A stretch of DNA of 14,880 nt from Fragilaria radians. Lineage: Eukaryota > Bacillariophyta > Fragilariophyceae > Fragilariales > Fragilariaceae. How positions within the stretch are numbered: position 1 is the first letter of the stretch; each line of letters opens with the position of its first letter. The notes under the pieces were generated by a model, which saw only the letters and a program-made list of their open reading frames with translations, was not told the origin of the DNA and searched no databases. The stretch is from the NCBI GenBank assembly GCA_900642245.1, contig CAAAJI010000144.1, positions 57,027-71,906 of the forward strand. Reading direction: 5' to 3'. Below are positions 1 through 8,045 of this stretch, in pieces. Made by a program: the position numbers and the translations under genes.

Positions 1-153
1 TTTGGCCGATCCTGTATCAAAGTACTTGATATGAATCTTGACAGTGTCCTCGTCATCTGGAAGGTCCAAGCATCAAATCAAGTATGTTGCATACTGATTC
101 TTTGCCTTCATGTCAAGTGACTTGGATGATTTGGCAAACGAGAGTGTTGCCAT
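1..153 (-). pseudogene. gag-like retroelement fragment, runs off left edge
   Basis: Reading the minus strand from an ATG at 153-151 gives about 50 codons with a single in-frame stop (TGA, 75-73). After the stop the frame continues with DDEDTVKIHIKYFDTGSAK. A charged stretch followed by an aromatic-D-x-G-S/T motif resembles the start of the capsid region of Ty3-type Gag proteins in algae and oomycetes, where a similar motif is usually followed by EEW. This is a family resemblance by eye over a short stretch. The rest of the element would lie to the left of the window. The in-frame stop suggests decay. It could also be the end of an unrelated small gene. Confidence 0.35.
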
Positions 154-465
154 AATATCGTTTCAAATTTTCTTTGTTTCAGTAAATTTACTATGACGTA
201 TGAGTTGTCAACAAGCTACGCTTCGTTTCAGAAGGTAAGTGATATTATAGAGTTTAAAGCTAAAGCTATAGATAAAGAAGATCCTTCTTGATGCAACATC
301 AAGTACGTTGTAGGATTGCATTTCATTGCACTTGGATCTTCAGTCTACTGAAGGATGTTCAGGTAGAAATGGGCAATGTGTAGGACTGCTTGTAGGACTG
401 GCTAGACTTAGCCTAGAATAGACCATTTGTAGGGCAGTCTATGGCAATGTAGTAATTTTTGTTTT
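154..465. other. no gene seen; short local repeats only
   Basis: No credible reading frame is visible. The stretch holds a close direct repeat of TGTAGGACTG near 378-400 and, beside it, a small hairpin-forming sequence GGCTAgactTAGCC (near 399-412). Nothing links these to a known element. Confidence 0.5.
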
Positions 466-1914
466 ATCGTTGTTGGCGACCTAACACACCCAGGAACAAG
501 AATAACCCAGATCAAATCCACAACGAAGTAGCTTTGTGTATAAAAATGTACCTACATATCCATAGAGGCATCTTGGATCGTACGTTTGACTTATCTGCAC
601 CATTGGTTTTTTTGTCGACTGTAACTTGATTTGTGTCGATTGTTGTATTTTTATTAAATTTCATTGCGATAGTTTGTTTCTCAAGACGCAATAAATTAGG
701 CAATACAACGAGAGTCAGAGAGACTAACTGTTATGTCAGTCGTGACATTTTCTCTGGAGATCCTGCATAATGACAAAAACATTAGCATGTTCCATTCAAA
801 ATGCAGGCGCCAACTCACGACACATGACAACAATGACAAGAATTTTTACCAAAAACAATTTGGAGAGCTAGATAAATGGCATCTGAGCGACTTACAAATG
901 TTGAATTCTAGGAAAATCTGTCTCTTGCGAACTACTAATATATATATATTATGTGTTTCAGTTCAAATGGGCCTTGGCGTCATCATTAACGTCGTTGCTT
1001 TTGATTCGCTGTATATGCTCCAACTGTTCAACCGATCGATCGACTGGTAGTACATCGTCTTAATATGGATACATCGGAAGGTTGACATTGTAAAGAAACG
1101 TCGAGTAGAGTTATGAAGCTCTGGTCTGTGGCCATATTCGGGAAAATTTTGGACGGATTGATTTACTCCTACAAGGAGATCATGATCGTCCACCCAGTAT
1201 CGATGACTCGTTCCGAATTGAAGTCAAGTTATTCAAGACTTACATTCTCATGGGTGGAAGAAAATTTTGCTACGACGTCCAAAGTCGAGTCAGACAGAAT
1301 TTTTGAGGTCCTGTAGACTCCATGTGAATATACACACATTTGAAGACATAAAGGCTGGAGAGATGTACCCCTTCTACTTGTACTATGTCTTAATGTGTAG
1401 TATTTTGAAGAGTTAAATCAGAGGCTCAAAGTAAAGTCGTACTTTTATAATGAAAAAAGCAATTAAGCAGTAGCATCAAGCAGCTACATCTTTACTACTA
1501 GAAACAAGTCATATCTTTACTTAGACAAAAGTTCCTCACACTCTCAAAAATTAATAGAAAACATGGTGAAGCTGTTCTGTGCTCTTGTTGGGGAGAAGGG
1601 GAACTCTTTCTCCATCAAGATTGATGAAAGTGAATCTGTGAATGACTTGAAGGTTGCAATCAAGCAAAAGCAGATGTATGAGTTTGCATCAAGCAAGCTA
1701 CAGCTTTTCCTTGGTAAGAAAAGAGACGGTAGGTGGTTGGATTCAAGCGCTGTAAAAGCTGTGACACGCGATGGGAATGGATACCCGGAAGGCTTTATGC
1801 ATATGGGTCCATTGTTGTGGATCAAGAACCCCAAGAACTTTGGAGAAAACTTTGAGCCAAATGAAGGGGAAATCCACATGCTGGTGGTGGTTCCAGAAAA
1901 TGCAGTGCCTGACT
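466..1914 (+). repeat. duplicated unit, copy A (upstream DNA plus CRN header)
   Basis: This segment matches 11562-12661 in the same orientation, with scattered substitutions and small indels. Similarity starts at ATCGTTGTtGGCgACCTAAC and ends just after GTGCcTGACT in the header gene. Copy A holds about 337 extra bases (743-1079) and a further extra 13 bases near 1107-1120. In the last 245 bp before the start codon I count about 8-9 differences. In the roughly 355 bp of shared coding sequence I count 5. The unit therefore carries a putative promoter and leader as well as the coding part. The limits are set by eye, and weak similarity may extend about 20 bp further left. Confidence 0.9.
743..1079. 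other. 337-bp segment present only in copy A of the duplicated unit
   Basis: Copy B passes directly from TTATGTCAGTCG (ending near 11833) to GAGTTGACATTG. Copy A has about 337 bp between the equivalent points. In copy A the trinucleotide TCG flanks both edges (near 740 and 1076), and a TGACATT direct repeat occurs at 743-749 and 1083-1089. This suggests a deletion at short homology in copy B. I see no terminal inverted repeats or clear target-site duplication that would mark a transposon. The segment includes a short TA-rich run (about 938-952). An open frame of about 105 codons starts at 733, but it is not supported by copy B and has no recognisable domain. Confidence 0.6.
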
Positions 1915-1916
1915 AA
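1563..1916 (+). CDS. Crinkler (CRN)-type N-terminal header protein, copy A, no C-terminal domain
   Basis: The 117-residue product begins MVKLFCALVGEKG, the classic start of CRN header domains. Residues 1-53 look like the ubiquitin-like LFLAK domain and end in LQLFLGKK (46-53), with Gly in place of the usual Ala. Residues 54-112 match the DWL region, starting GRWLD and closing with IHMLVVVPE (104-112), the counterpart of the HVLVVVP junction motif. In oomycetes such headers direct effectors to host nuclei and are followed by large variable domains. Here a stop comes five residues after the motif, so only the header is encoded. There is no signal peptide of the usual hydrophobic type. The ATG lies in a good context (GAAAACATGG). 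Copy B is nearly identical, with 5 nucleotide differences across the shared part. Family assignment is strong; function in this organism is unknown. Confidence 0.85.
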   Translation: MVKLFCALVGEKGNSFSIKIDESESVNDLKVAIKQKQMYEFASSKLQLFLGKKRDGRWLDSSAVKAVTRDGNGYPEGFMHMGPLLWIKNPKNFGENFEPNEGEIHMLVVVPENAVPD

Positions 1917-3017
1917 TGATAAGAGGTGCATGTGTTGTGATTTTGAAAGCCTTGATGGACAAGGTGATGTTACTCTTAAAAGACAAATCAATTTCTAATG
2001 ATAAGTTGATTTTATATTGGGAGCTTTGGATATTTTACAAAGTAGAAAATGGAATTGTTCTAACCTCTTGAATAAACTGAATTTCCCTTTCTTTTTATTC
2101 AACTTTCTCGTCGATACAGCAGTAGCTGTGGAAATGGAAAGCAAGGCACAACAGGATCCGACGTATCAGCAGCGTCCACAGGAGGTCAACAGCTTTTCAC
2201 ATTAGAAGGATTGTGAACGGAGTTTTGTTGCAATCTGGCTCCATACCGATAGGGCCATGAAACATACACCCAATAGAACCGTATCAATAAGACTGTGACA
2301 TTTTTTCTTACAGTACAATTTCATACTTGTGCTTAAAAAAAGCAGAGCATTTGGATCTAAGTGGGCTTATCTTGATGTCTTTTGAAATGTTTAAAATGAA
2401 GCTTGCTTGGTAGGATAATGTAACAACTTTGTAGGAGATTGTCGTTGCTCCACGTTGTACTTGTTTTTTTTATTTTTTGATTAGTGAGTCATGTAATGAC
2501 TGACTTGTAATTGCAAAATTATTTTAATGATGTATGCAGTGTCAAAAAGATCCATTCTGAAACTTGAGGCTCTTTCTGTGGACTTTCCCTTACTGCTGCA
2601 ATATATCAGGTACAATGATAAACTTTGACCTTCTACCAAGTATTCCAATATGGACAGGAGGGAAGGGCTTGGTTGCATCTTTAGGTTTATTGGAATATTC
2701 CTTGCATTCATTCATATAAGTGATTTATCTGTTTAGGTGAATCATTAAGGATATATGGATATTCACAAAGAATGTGAATCAGCAAGTGTGTGAGTCAGCA
2801 ATAAGTAAAGAATATTTTAATAATCACAACTTTTTAGTGCATCTTGCCTGTGCTATCAACTCTTATCCTTTCTTTACCATCTGAATAGAAGACTTGCTAA
2901 TTTGTTTAAACGTGGGTACCTTATTGTCATTTCTATTTATTGTTATACTTGAATATATATTTGGGAATATTCATCATTACCCTTTTCATTCATTTGCCAT
3001 TCACGTTTTGAGTTAAG
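1917..3017. other. non-coding stretch with two inverted repeats
   Basis: No gene is recognised between the CRN header and the copia remnant. A 10-bp perfect inverted repeat lies at 2641-2650 (TATTCCAATA) and 2688-2697 (TATTGGAATA). A 7-bp stem with a 5-nt loop lies at 2761-2779 (ATTCACA aagaa TGTGAAT). A CRN C-terminal domain was looked for after 1914 and not found. A leader or LTR for the copia remnant should lie in 2700-3017, but I could not identify LTR ends, a tRNA-primer site or a matching downstream copy. Confidence 0.5.
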
Positions 3018-3633
3018 ATGACTGAATTAAGCAAAATTAGAGTGATTCCTTTCTGCAGAAAGTCTGATGAATGGCCTGTTTTGAGTGAGAAGTTTCTGGC
3101 AATGGCCAAAAGATATGGTTTTAAAGTTGTTTTAATCGGAAAGTTGTCTATTCTCAAGGCAGATGAAGAGATTGATGAGGATTCAGTTACGGGCACAAAG
3201 ATGAAGAAAGCCATCAAATTGAACAAAATTGCTTATACAGAACTGTTGCTTTCAATCGATGTCAAGACCAGTATTGGAAAAATTGCATTTAACATTGCAA
3301 GGGGATGCAAGAGCAAGGAGTATCCTGATGGTAACGCAACAACAGCTTGGGAAAAGCTTAAAAATAAGTATGAACCTACTTCTGCTCCCTCAATGGTTAA
3401 GTTGGATAAACAGTTCAAAGACTCTTCATTGAAGAAAGGTGAAGATCCAAAAGTTTGGATAACTCAGCTGGAAGATATAACTGTTAGACTTAAAGAGATG
3501 GTTTGGAAATCTTGGAGACACAGTTCATATATAACATGTGCTAAATTGTCTACCACCAGATTATGATTTACAGGTTGCCTTATTGGAAAGGAGGATTGGA
3601 GATGAGAAAGATCCATTAACTGTTAGTGAATAA
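3018..3633 (+). pseudogene. copia Gag capsid, frameshifted
   Basis: From the ATG at 3018 the frame encodes a Gag of the UBN2/copia type. Visible hallmarks are TAWEKLKNKYEPTSAPSMVK (about residues 109-128) and DPKVWITQLEDITVRLKEM (about 143-161). After KEM the frame is lost. The expected continuation, HVLNCLPPDYDLQVALLERR and then IGDEKDPLTVSE, is read in another frame from 3535 to a TAA at 3631. A short deletion or rearrangement around 3500-3534 therefore broke the gene. Gag would form the virus-like particle of the element. As it stands only the N-terminal two thirds could be made. Confidence 0.85.
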
Positions 3634-3778
3634 GTTCAGATTTAAGCTTGTGTTTTCAAAGACTAAACAGTCATTCAATTTTTGATAATGGTGAAGCTTC
3701 AAATGAAATGGCGCGTTATAGTGGACAACTCAATGTACAAATCAAGGAAATCAATACGGCGGTAACAACGGTGGGAAT

Positions 3779-4252
3779 ATGAGTGGAAGTATGTATTGCA
3801 TTGATTGTCGCAAGCCGGGACATGTGAAACAGAACTGCCTCAAACTCAAGAAGAAGGACTCACGACTAAACAATACAAACAATAATCCATCTGGTAATGG
3901 TAATCACAGTAATTGCAATCAAGAACATTTTGAGTCACAAGATATGGTCTTGCAGAAATATCAGATGCTGAGAAGTCTGATGATGACATTTGGATATGTG
4001 ACAGCGGTGTGAGCTCACATTATTGTGTTTCAGATAGATGTATGTTTGATGTTAGAGATATTAATGAAAACATCATATGGAAATGGTAATCTCTTAGTTG
4101 CAACTAAGGTTGGAAACCTCACTCAGAACAATGGAACAAACTTCCTTATCACTCTTCAAGATGTTAAATGTGTCCCTGACCTTTGGGATAATTTATTCAG
4201 CATCAATCAAGCATTGAAGAAAGGCTACAGGATCAGCAATGACAATATATAA
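3779..4252 (+). pseudogene. copia zinc knuckle and aspartic protease remnant
   Basis: A CCHC knuckle, CIDCRKPGHVKQNC (C-x2-C-x4-H-x4-C), is encoded at 3797-3838, followed by a Lys- and Asn-rich linker. The protease start WICDSGVSSHYC is read in a different frame around 3988-4023. Its catalytic DSG is intact, with Val replacing the common Ala or Thr. The protease body, with GNGNLLVATKVGNL and the end region CVPDLWDNLFSINQALKKG, continues in a third frame at about 4078-4252. At least two frameshifts separate these parts, so no working Gag-protease protein can be produced. Confidence 0.8.
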
Positions 4253-4665
4253 TCATCTTGGTAAGAAAGGGGTTGAATATGATCACATTTGACAGATTCA
4301 TCAAAGCTAAAGATGGCACAGTTTTGGGAATTTTACTGAGACCATGTGATAACCCTGTTGCTTGCACTGTTTTGAATGGTGTTGCCAAGAAGGGAATTGA
4401 GATCAATATGCTTCATGAATGATAGGACATTTTGGTTCAGATAGGTTGGTAAGGACAGCTAAGATCCATGGTTTCAAATTATTTGGTGAACTAATTCATG
4501 CAAAGCATGCGCGATTTCAAAGCTAGACAGAAGAATGTTAAGTAAAAGTGGAAAGGAAGTAGTCAATTTCCCGGTGAAAGGCTTTTTATAGACATTAGCT
4601 CCATTAAAAGTGCTAGCTACGGTGGCTCTTACATGTTGCTTATTCCCATAGACTTTTCACAGTTA
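4253..4665 (+). pseudogene. copia GAG-pre-integrase domain and integrase start
   Basis: After a stop at 4250-4252, fragments of the pre-integrase region continue: MLHE (about 4408-4419) is followed in a new frame by IGHFGSDRLVRTAKIHGF (about 4421-4474). This matches the His-Cys zinc-binding region that precedes copia integrases. Further on, a stretch resembling FIDISSIKSASYGGS and MLLIPID marks the beginning of the integrase catalytic core. The first catalytic Asp region is partly present, but the D-x35-E part is absent. Multiple stops are present. Confidence 0.7.
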
Positions 4666-4696
4666 GAAGAAGTGCTGTAATCATCCTCAGCTTATC

Positions 4697-5040
4697 TAGA
4701 TGATAAACATATCAGATATATTAGCACATCGAAAAACATCATCATTTTTTCTGTGTGCAAATTTTAGATGATACTAATCAAAGGTCTCTAAAATTTAGGT
4801 GATAATAAATCACATGTGTTTCACAAACCTTTCTATAATTACTATGTTTATCTCTAAATAAAGAGAAGTCAAAAGATATTTGATAAGCTGGCATAGCCAA
4901 GAGACAATAAATAAAAGACTGATCTAAATAAATATTATCATTATGAAAAATTAGTCAGTCAAGACTTCAATCTTTCACAATTAGAAGAGTGGTTTTTCAT
5001 AATTTTCTTAAAATAGGATATAATGTTTCTATCTCAATTC
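4697..5040. repeat. dispersed AT-rich repeat, copy 1
   Basis: This stretch is similar to 8655-9030 in the same orientation. The best-kept core, about 50 bp, runs from GCAAATTTTAGATGATACTA through the TCACATG near 4815. Inside the core is a perfect 10-bp inverted repeat, AAATTTTAGA (4759-4768) and TCTAAAATTT (4787-4796), with an 18-nt loop. A second well-kept block is GAAAAATTAGTCAGTCAAGA near 4945. Outside these blocks the copies have diverged strongly. It may be an old MITE or a solo LTR; no coding capacity is visible. Confidence 0.75.
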
Positions 5041-5655
5041 TCCCATAGAGCAGAATTTACAGGTCAAATAATTACTGCATGATACAGTATTTGAGTTTTG
5101 CTACTTGACCTAACATGACATTTGTATCTTCAAACTCTCTGATGAATTGAATTACACCATTAATTTAGCATTGATGTGAGGAAAAAGTAAAGGTAGACAT
5201 TTCACTTTTTTGTATTATATCTGTGGATTAAAGACATATATTTTGATTTTCTGGTGTTGTGGTTGTAGAAGTTATTTATGCAGCTGATATTGGAATGCCA
5301 TAGATTGTTGTGAGAATATAGTTGATAGTGAAAAAATCACAATAAGCCAAAGTCAATATCATTGTTCTGTTAACTTTACTTCTATGTATTCTTTAATTGT
5401 TCAAAAGTTTTAAAAAGACGAGACAAAGGAAGGATAAATTTGATCAGGAGTATTCATCAATCGAAAGGGTTAAGAGTTAAGACCATGCCAAATCGGACAA
5501 AAGTCAACAAAATAATGGTTGGACACCAAATCAAAAATACACAGACAAACTTTGTAGTTTGGAATAAAATAAAAACTATTTCAGGACACCAAATCAAGCA
5601 GACAAAGACAGACATAAAGACTTAATTTTAGGCTACGCTTTTCGATGTGAATATT
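5041..5655. other. intergenic, nothing recognised
   Basis: AT-rich DNA between the dispersed repeat and the 3' end of the LRR gene. A 7-bp inverted repeat AGGTCAA/TTGACCT flanks about 37 bp near 5061-5111. A 61-codon open frame at 5440-5625 contains two copies of GGACACCAAATCAA but has no recognisable product, and I do not call it a gene. Confidence 0.45.
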
Positions 5656-6892
5656 TCAGTTGCAACAAGAGCATGTGACATTCTCGTCCACATCAGCAAC
5701 TATCCTTTGCTGGCAGAGTGATTCAGGAATGGACCCACTAAGAGAATTATCAGAAAGATACAAATCTGTAAGTGTCGTAATTGCACCGATTTCACTTGGA
5801 ATGGATCCAGTAAGAGAATTGTAAGAAAGACCCAAGCTTGTAAGTTTCGTAAGTGCACCGATTTCACTTGGAATGGATCCACTAAGAGAAATGTCAGAAA
5901 GATACAAAGCTGCAAGTGTTGTAAGTGCACCAACTTCACTTGGAATAGATCCATCAAGGGGATTGGAATCAAGTTCCAACTCTGTAAGTTTCGTAAGTAC
6001 ACCGATTTCACTTGGAATGGATCCAGCAAGAGAATTGTCAGAAAGATACAAGTACGTAAGAGAGGTAAATGTCGTTTGGAAGCAATCCTTTCAAAGCATT
6101 GTCCTGTAAAGAAAGCACTTGCAAAATTCCATTGACACACACATTATCTCTACTTTGGTACCAAGTACACTCATCAGCATCAATTAACCAACCTGCATTA
6201 TTTTTCCATGATGTTCCTCCTGTTGAGTAAAAGAATACTGCCATTGCAAAGCGTTGAACTTTGCGATCAAAAGAGTATGTATCAAAATTAGCTTCATCTA
6301 TCAACCAATCAAGGGCTGATTTTTGGTTAGAACGAGGACTTTCCAATTCTTGAAGGGATGCATTAGTCAGAAGTGGTTTAAGCTTTTCCAAGAACTTATT
6401 TGCGGCCTCATCATTTGGAGATTGTCTTGTCAAAATAACAGAAGGGATAATAATGGCAGTCAAAAGCACAATGGCAACAAGTGTGTACCTTAGGATCAAA
6501 CCTTTCTTGGGAACTCCTTCTAATGGAGTTGCATCGAAAATCACGTCATCAACTACTCGGGCACTTGTGATTTTAAGAGATGATACGTCTTGACTTGTCT
6601 GTGCCATGGATAATCTTGTATCTGGCAATTCCGTTTCATCAAAATCATTCCTTCCTTCTTCAATACCAGCAACAGCAAATGCTCCCACCTGTACATCAGC
6701 TTCGAAGGTTTCGGTTAGATCCTTTGTAGTAATCCTTTCATTGGAGTCATCGTTGATGTTGCTTTCATAGTTTTGATCGTCTTGGTTCTCAACAGAATCT
6801 TTTTTCTTTTGTTTGGATTGCAAGAAATTCGATCTGTTAGTTGTTAATGATGCTTCATTACTACTACCGTTTACCTTTTCCTTCTTTGGCAT
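5656..6892 (-). pseudogene. membrane-anchored leucine-rich-repeat protein, interrupted by one-base frameshift
   Basis: The ATG at 6892-6890 follows an in-frame TGA seven codons upstream. The first frame (284 codons) encodes a charged, acidic N-terminal tail (residues 1-130), one membrane span (about 131-155, LILRYTLVAIVLLTAIII), and a luminal or outer region with QRFAMAVFFYSTGGTSWKNN (213-232) and ECTWY (241-245). This is the cap region typical of diatom LRR membrane proteins. Near codon 274 the frame shifts. LRRs then continue in another frame (about 6069-5656) as roughly five 24-residue units (LxLxxNxLxGSIPSEIGxLT) and a C-terminal cap with PESLC and CSCCN. Without the extra T at 6070 (plus strand) the repeat spacing would be exact. 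The family is thought to act in recognition or adhesion at the cell surface. It may be a young pseudogene or a base error. Confidence 0.8.
5715..6062 (-). repeat. 72-bp coding repeats of the LRR domain
   Basis: About five tandem 72-bp units encode the 24-residue LRRs. On the plus strand each carries a version of ACCGATTTCACTTGGAATGG followed by ATCCA. The units are similar at the DNA level as well as in protein, which suggests recent unit amplification or gene conversion. Unit number is therefore likely to vary between alleles. Confidence 0.8.
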
Positions 6893-7080
6893 TGTTGGAT
6901 AAAAGATTCTTCACTTTGTGCCGGATAGAGAGGATTAATGTTTTCAAGGATGTTTCACTAATTTTTCTATCGTTCATTTCTTACATAGTTAATCGCTCTT
7001 CTGACTCCCCTATTGAAAAACCGTACACATATGTATGATTGCGTTCGTTGAGCAGGCCCGGCCGTTTTCTCCCTCCGCCA

Positions 7081-7162
7081 GTGAAATTTTACATCTCCGA
7101 AGGAATACTGTTCCTTCGTAGAGTTTCACCAGGTTTGTTCCTTGAGTCTTATTAGGAACAAA
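7081..7162. other. two adjacent hairpin-forming sequences in a GC-richer island
   Basis: First hairpin: CGAAGGAA (7098-7105), loop TACTG, TTCCTTCG (7111-7118), with outer arms GTGAAA (7081-7086) and TTTCAC (7124-7129), so the whole palindrome spans about 49 bp. Second hairpin: TTTGTTCCT (7134-7142), 11-nt loop, AGGAACAAA (7154-7162). Just before them lies a GC-rich stretch (about 7054-7080). They sit about 190-270 bp upstream of the LRR gene start, on the side where its promoter or leader would be. They could be a structured leader, a small RNA, or a transposon scar. Confidence 0.5.
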
Positions 7163-7886
7163 GTCACACAATGCATACATGGACTGAACGTACACCGAAT
7201 GCAATCGAATGGTGGCCAAATAAGTTGGAAAAATAATATGTAAGGAATAACTCGATGTTAGATATTCATGACAGATGTTTTAACTCTTGTAGAAATTACT
7301 TTCATCATTGGGATTTATCAACTAACTCTATGCTCGGTCTCATTCATCCGCAACTAATGGTGGCATAACGATTGTCCGAATACATAATATTTTGCTGCTT
7401 GTGGGCTGCATATATATATGAACCTCATTGACTAAAACCATGATTCTGCATGATCCATTTAATGTAGGCAGTCAAAATCAAAATTTGTTGAAAAATTTCA
7501 TGTTATCCCACAAATATGTCAAATAAGATGACATTATATATCCAATCGTTTAGATAAGTCCGTTACAATCTAGAGGCTCATACTGAATTTCTTCAGCAAA
7601 GCTAAAAAGTGTTGCAGTAATGAAAACAGATAAAAATCTTGAGTTATCTTAGAATTCAAAGTTCAGTTTACAGCACACTAAATTACGAGGTTCATTAAAT
7701 AAATTAAATTAAATTAATTTTTCATTTACCAGCTAATTCTGTCTTTTGACTAATGATGCATCCGTTTAACTTCCATATTTTATTCCACACTCACCAATTA
7801 TCCTTCAGTTATTTCTGGTATATTATATGCTTCCTTAAAATCATTAATAATTCTTTAGCACCTCTGTGTATTCTTCAGATATGGAA
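7163..7886. other. intergenic, AT-rich, low-complexity run
   Basis: No gene is recognised. A low-complexity run built on AAATT/ATTAA units lies at 7694-7722. A 65-codon open frame at 7753-7950 reads through AT-rich and tandem-repeat DNA and has no domain signature, so it is not called. Confidence 0.5.
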
Positions 7887-8045
7887 AAAATCTTCAATGT
7901 ATCAATCGAAATCTTTGACATTATTAAAATCTTCATTACATCAATTGTAACCTTTGACATGCAGCAAGATCTTCAATATGCCAATTGTTACCTTTGACAT
8001 TCATACATTTTCATGAATTGTCTATTGTGATCTTTAACTCTGAGT
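7887..8045. repeat. four imperfect ~40-bp tandem repeats
   Basis: Units start at 7887, 7926, 7966 and 8007. The first three share AAxATCTTCAxTxxxxCAAT followed by TGTxACCTTTGACAT-like ends. The fourth (ATTTTCATGAATTGTCTATT and TGATCTTTAACTC) is more diverged. Spacing is 39-41 bp. The units are adjacent with no unique spacers, so this is a minisatellite and not a CRISPR array. Confidence 0.75.

Larger units (their letters stand above)
3018..4665 (+). mobile_element. Ty1/copia-type retrotransposon remnant (gag, zinc knuckle, protease, pre-integrase)
   Basis: Protein-level pieces appear in the expected copia order: Gag capsid (3018-3633), CCHC knuckle (3797-3838), aspartic protease start DSGVSSH (near 4000), GAG-pre-integrase domain with a GHFGSDRLVRTAKIHG stretch (about 4422-4470), and the very start of the integrase core (FIDISSIKSASYGGSYMLL, about 4585-4640). 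The pieces are in different frames with several stops. Homology stops around 4665. Integrase catalytic core, reverse transcriptase, RNase H and both LTRs are not seen. A dispersed repeat begins about 30 bp later. The element is dead and 3'-truncated. Confidence 0.85.

Noticed and set aside
512..703. 63-codon minus-strand open frame in the duplicated unit
   Set aside because: Copy B carries indels that break the same frame, so it is not conserved as protein.
733..1050. 105-codon open frame in copy A upstream of the CRN header
   Set aside because: Most of it lies in the 337-bp segment absent from copy B, where the frame closes after a few codons. No domain is recognised.
2017..2205. A downstream exon for the CRN header (TAVAVEMESKAQQDP-like frame after a pyrimidine-rich stretch ending in CAG)
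   Set aside because: No convincing donor site before the header stop codon was found, and the short peptide does not resemble a CRN C-terminal domain.
5440..5625. 61-codon plus-strand open frame
   Set aside because: Low-complexity, Lys/Thr/Gln-rich translation of AT-rich DNA with an internal repeat; no start context or family.
6038..6080. An intron joining the two LRR frames
   Set aside because: The two frames are separated by a single base with continuous LRR homology on both sides, leaving no room for an intron.
7010..7219. 69-codon minus-strand open frame over the hairpin island
   Set aside because: It simply reads through the palindromic arms and has no recognisable domain.
7887..8045. 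Possible CRISPR array
   Set aside because: Units abut without unique spacers, repeats are imperfect, and the surrounding genome is eukaryotic.
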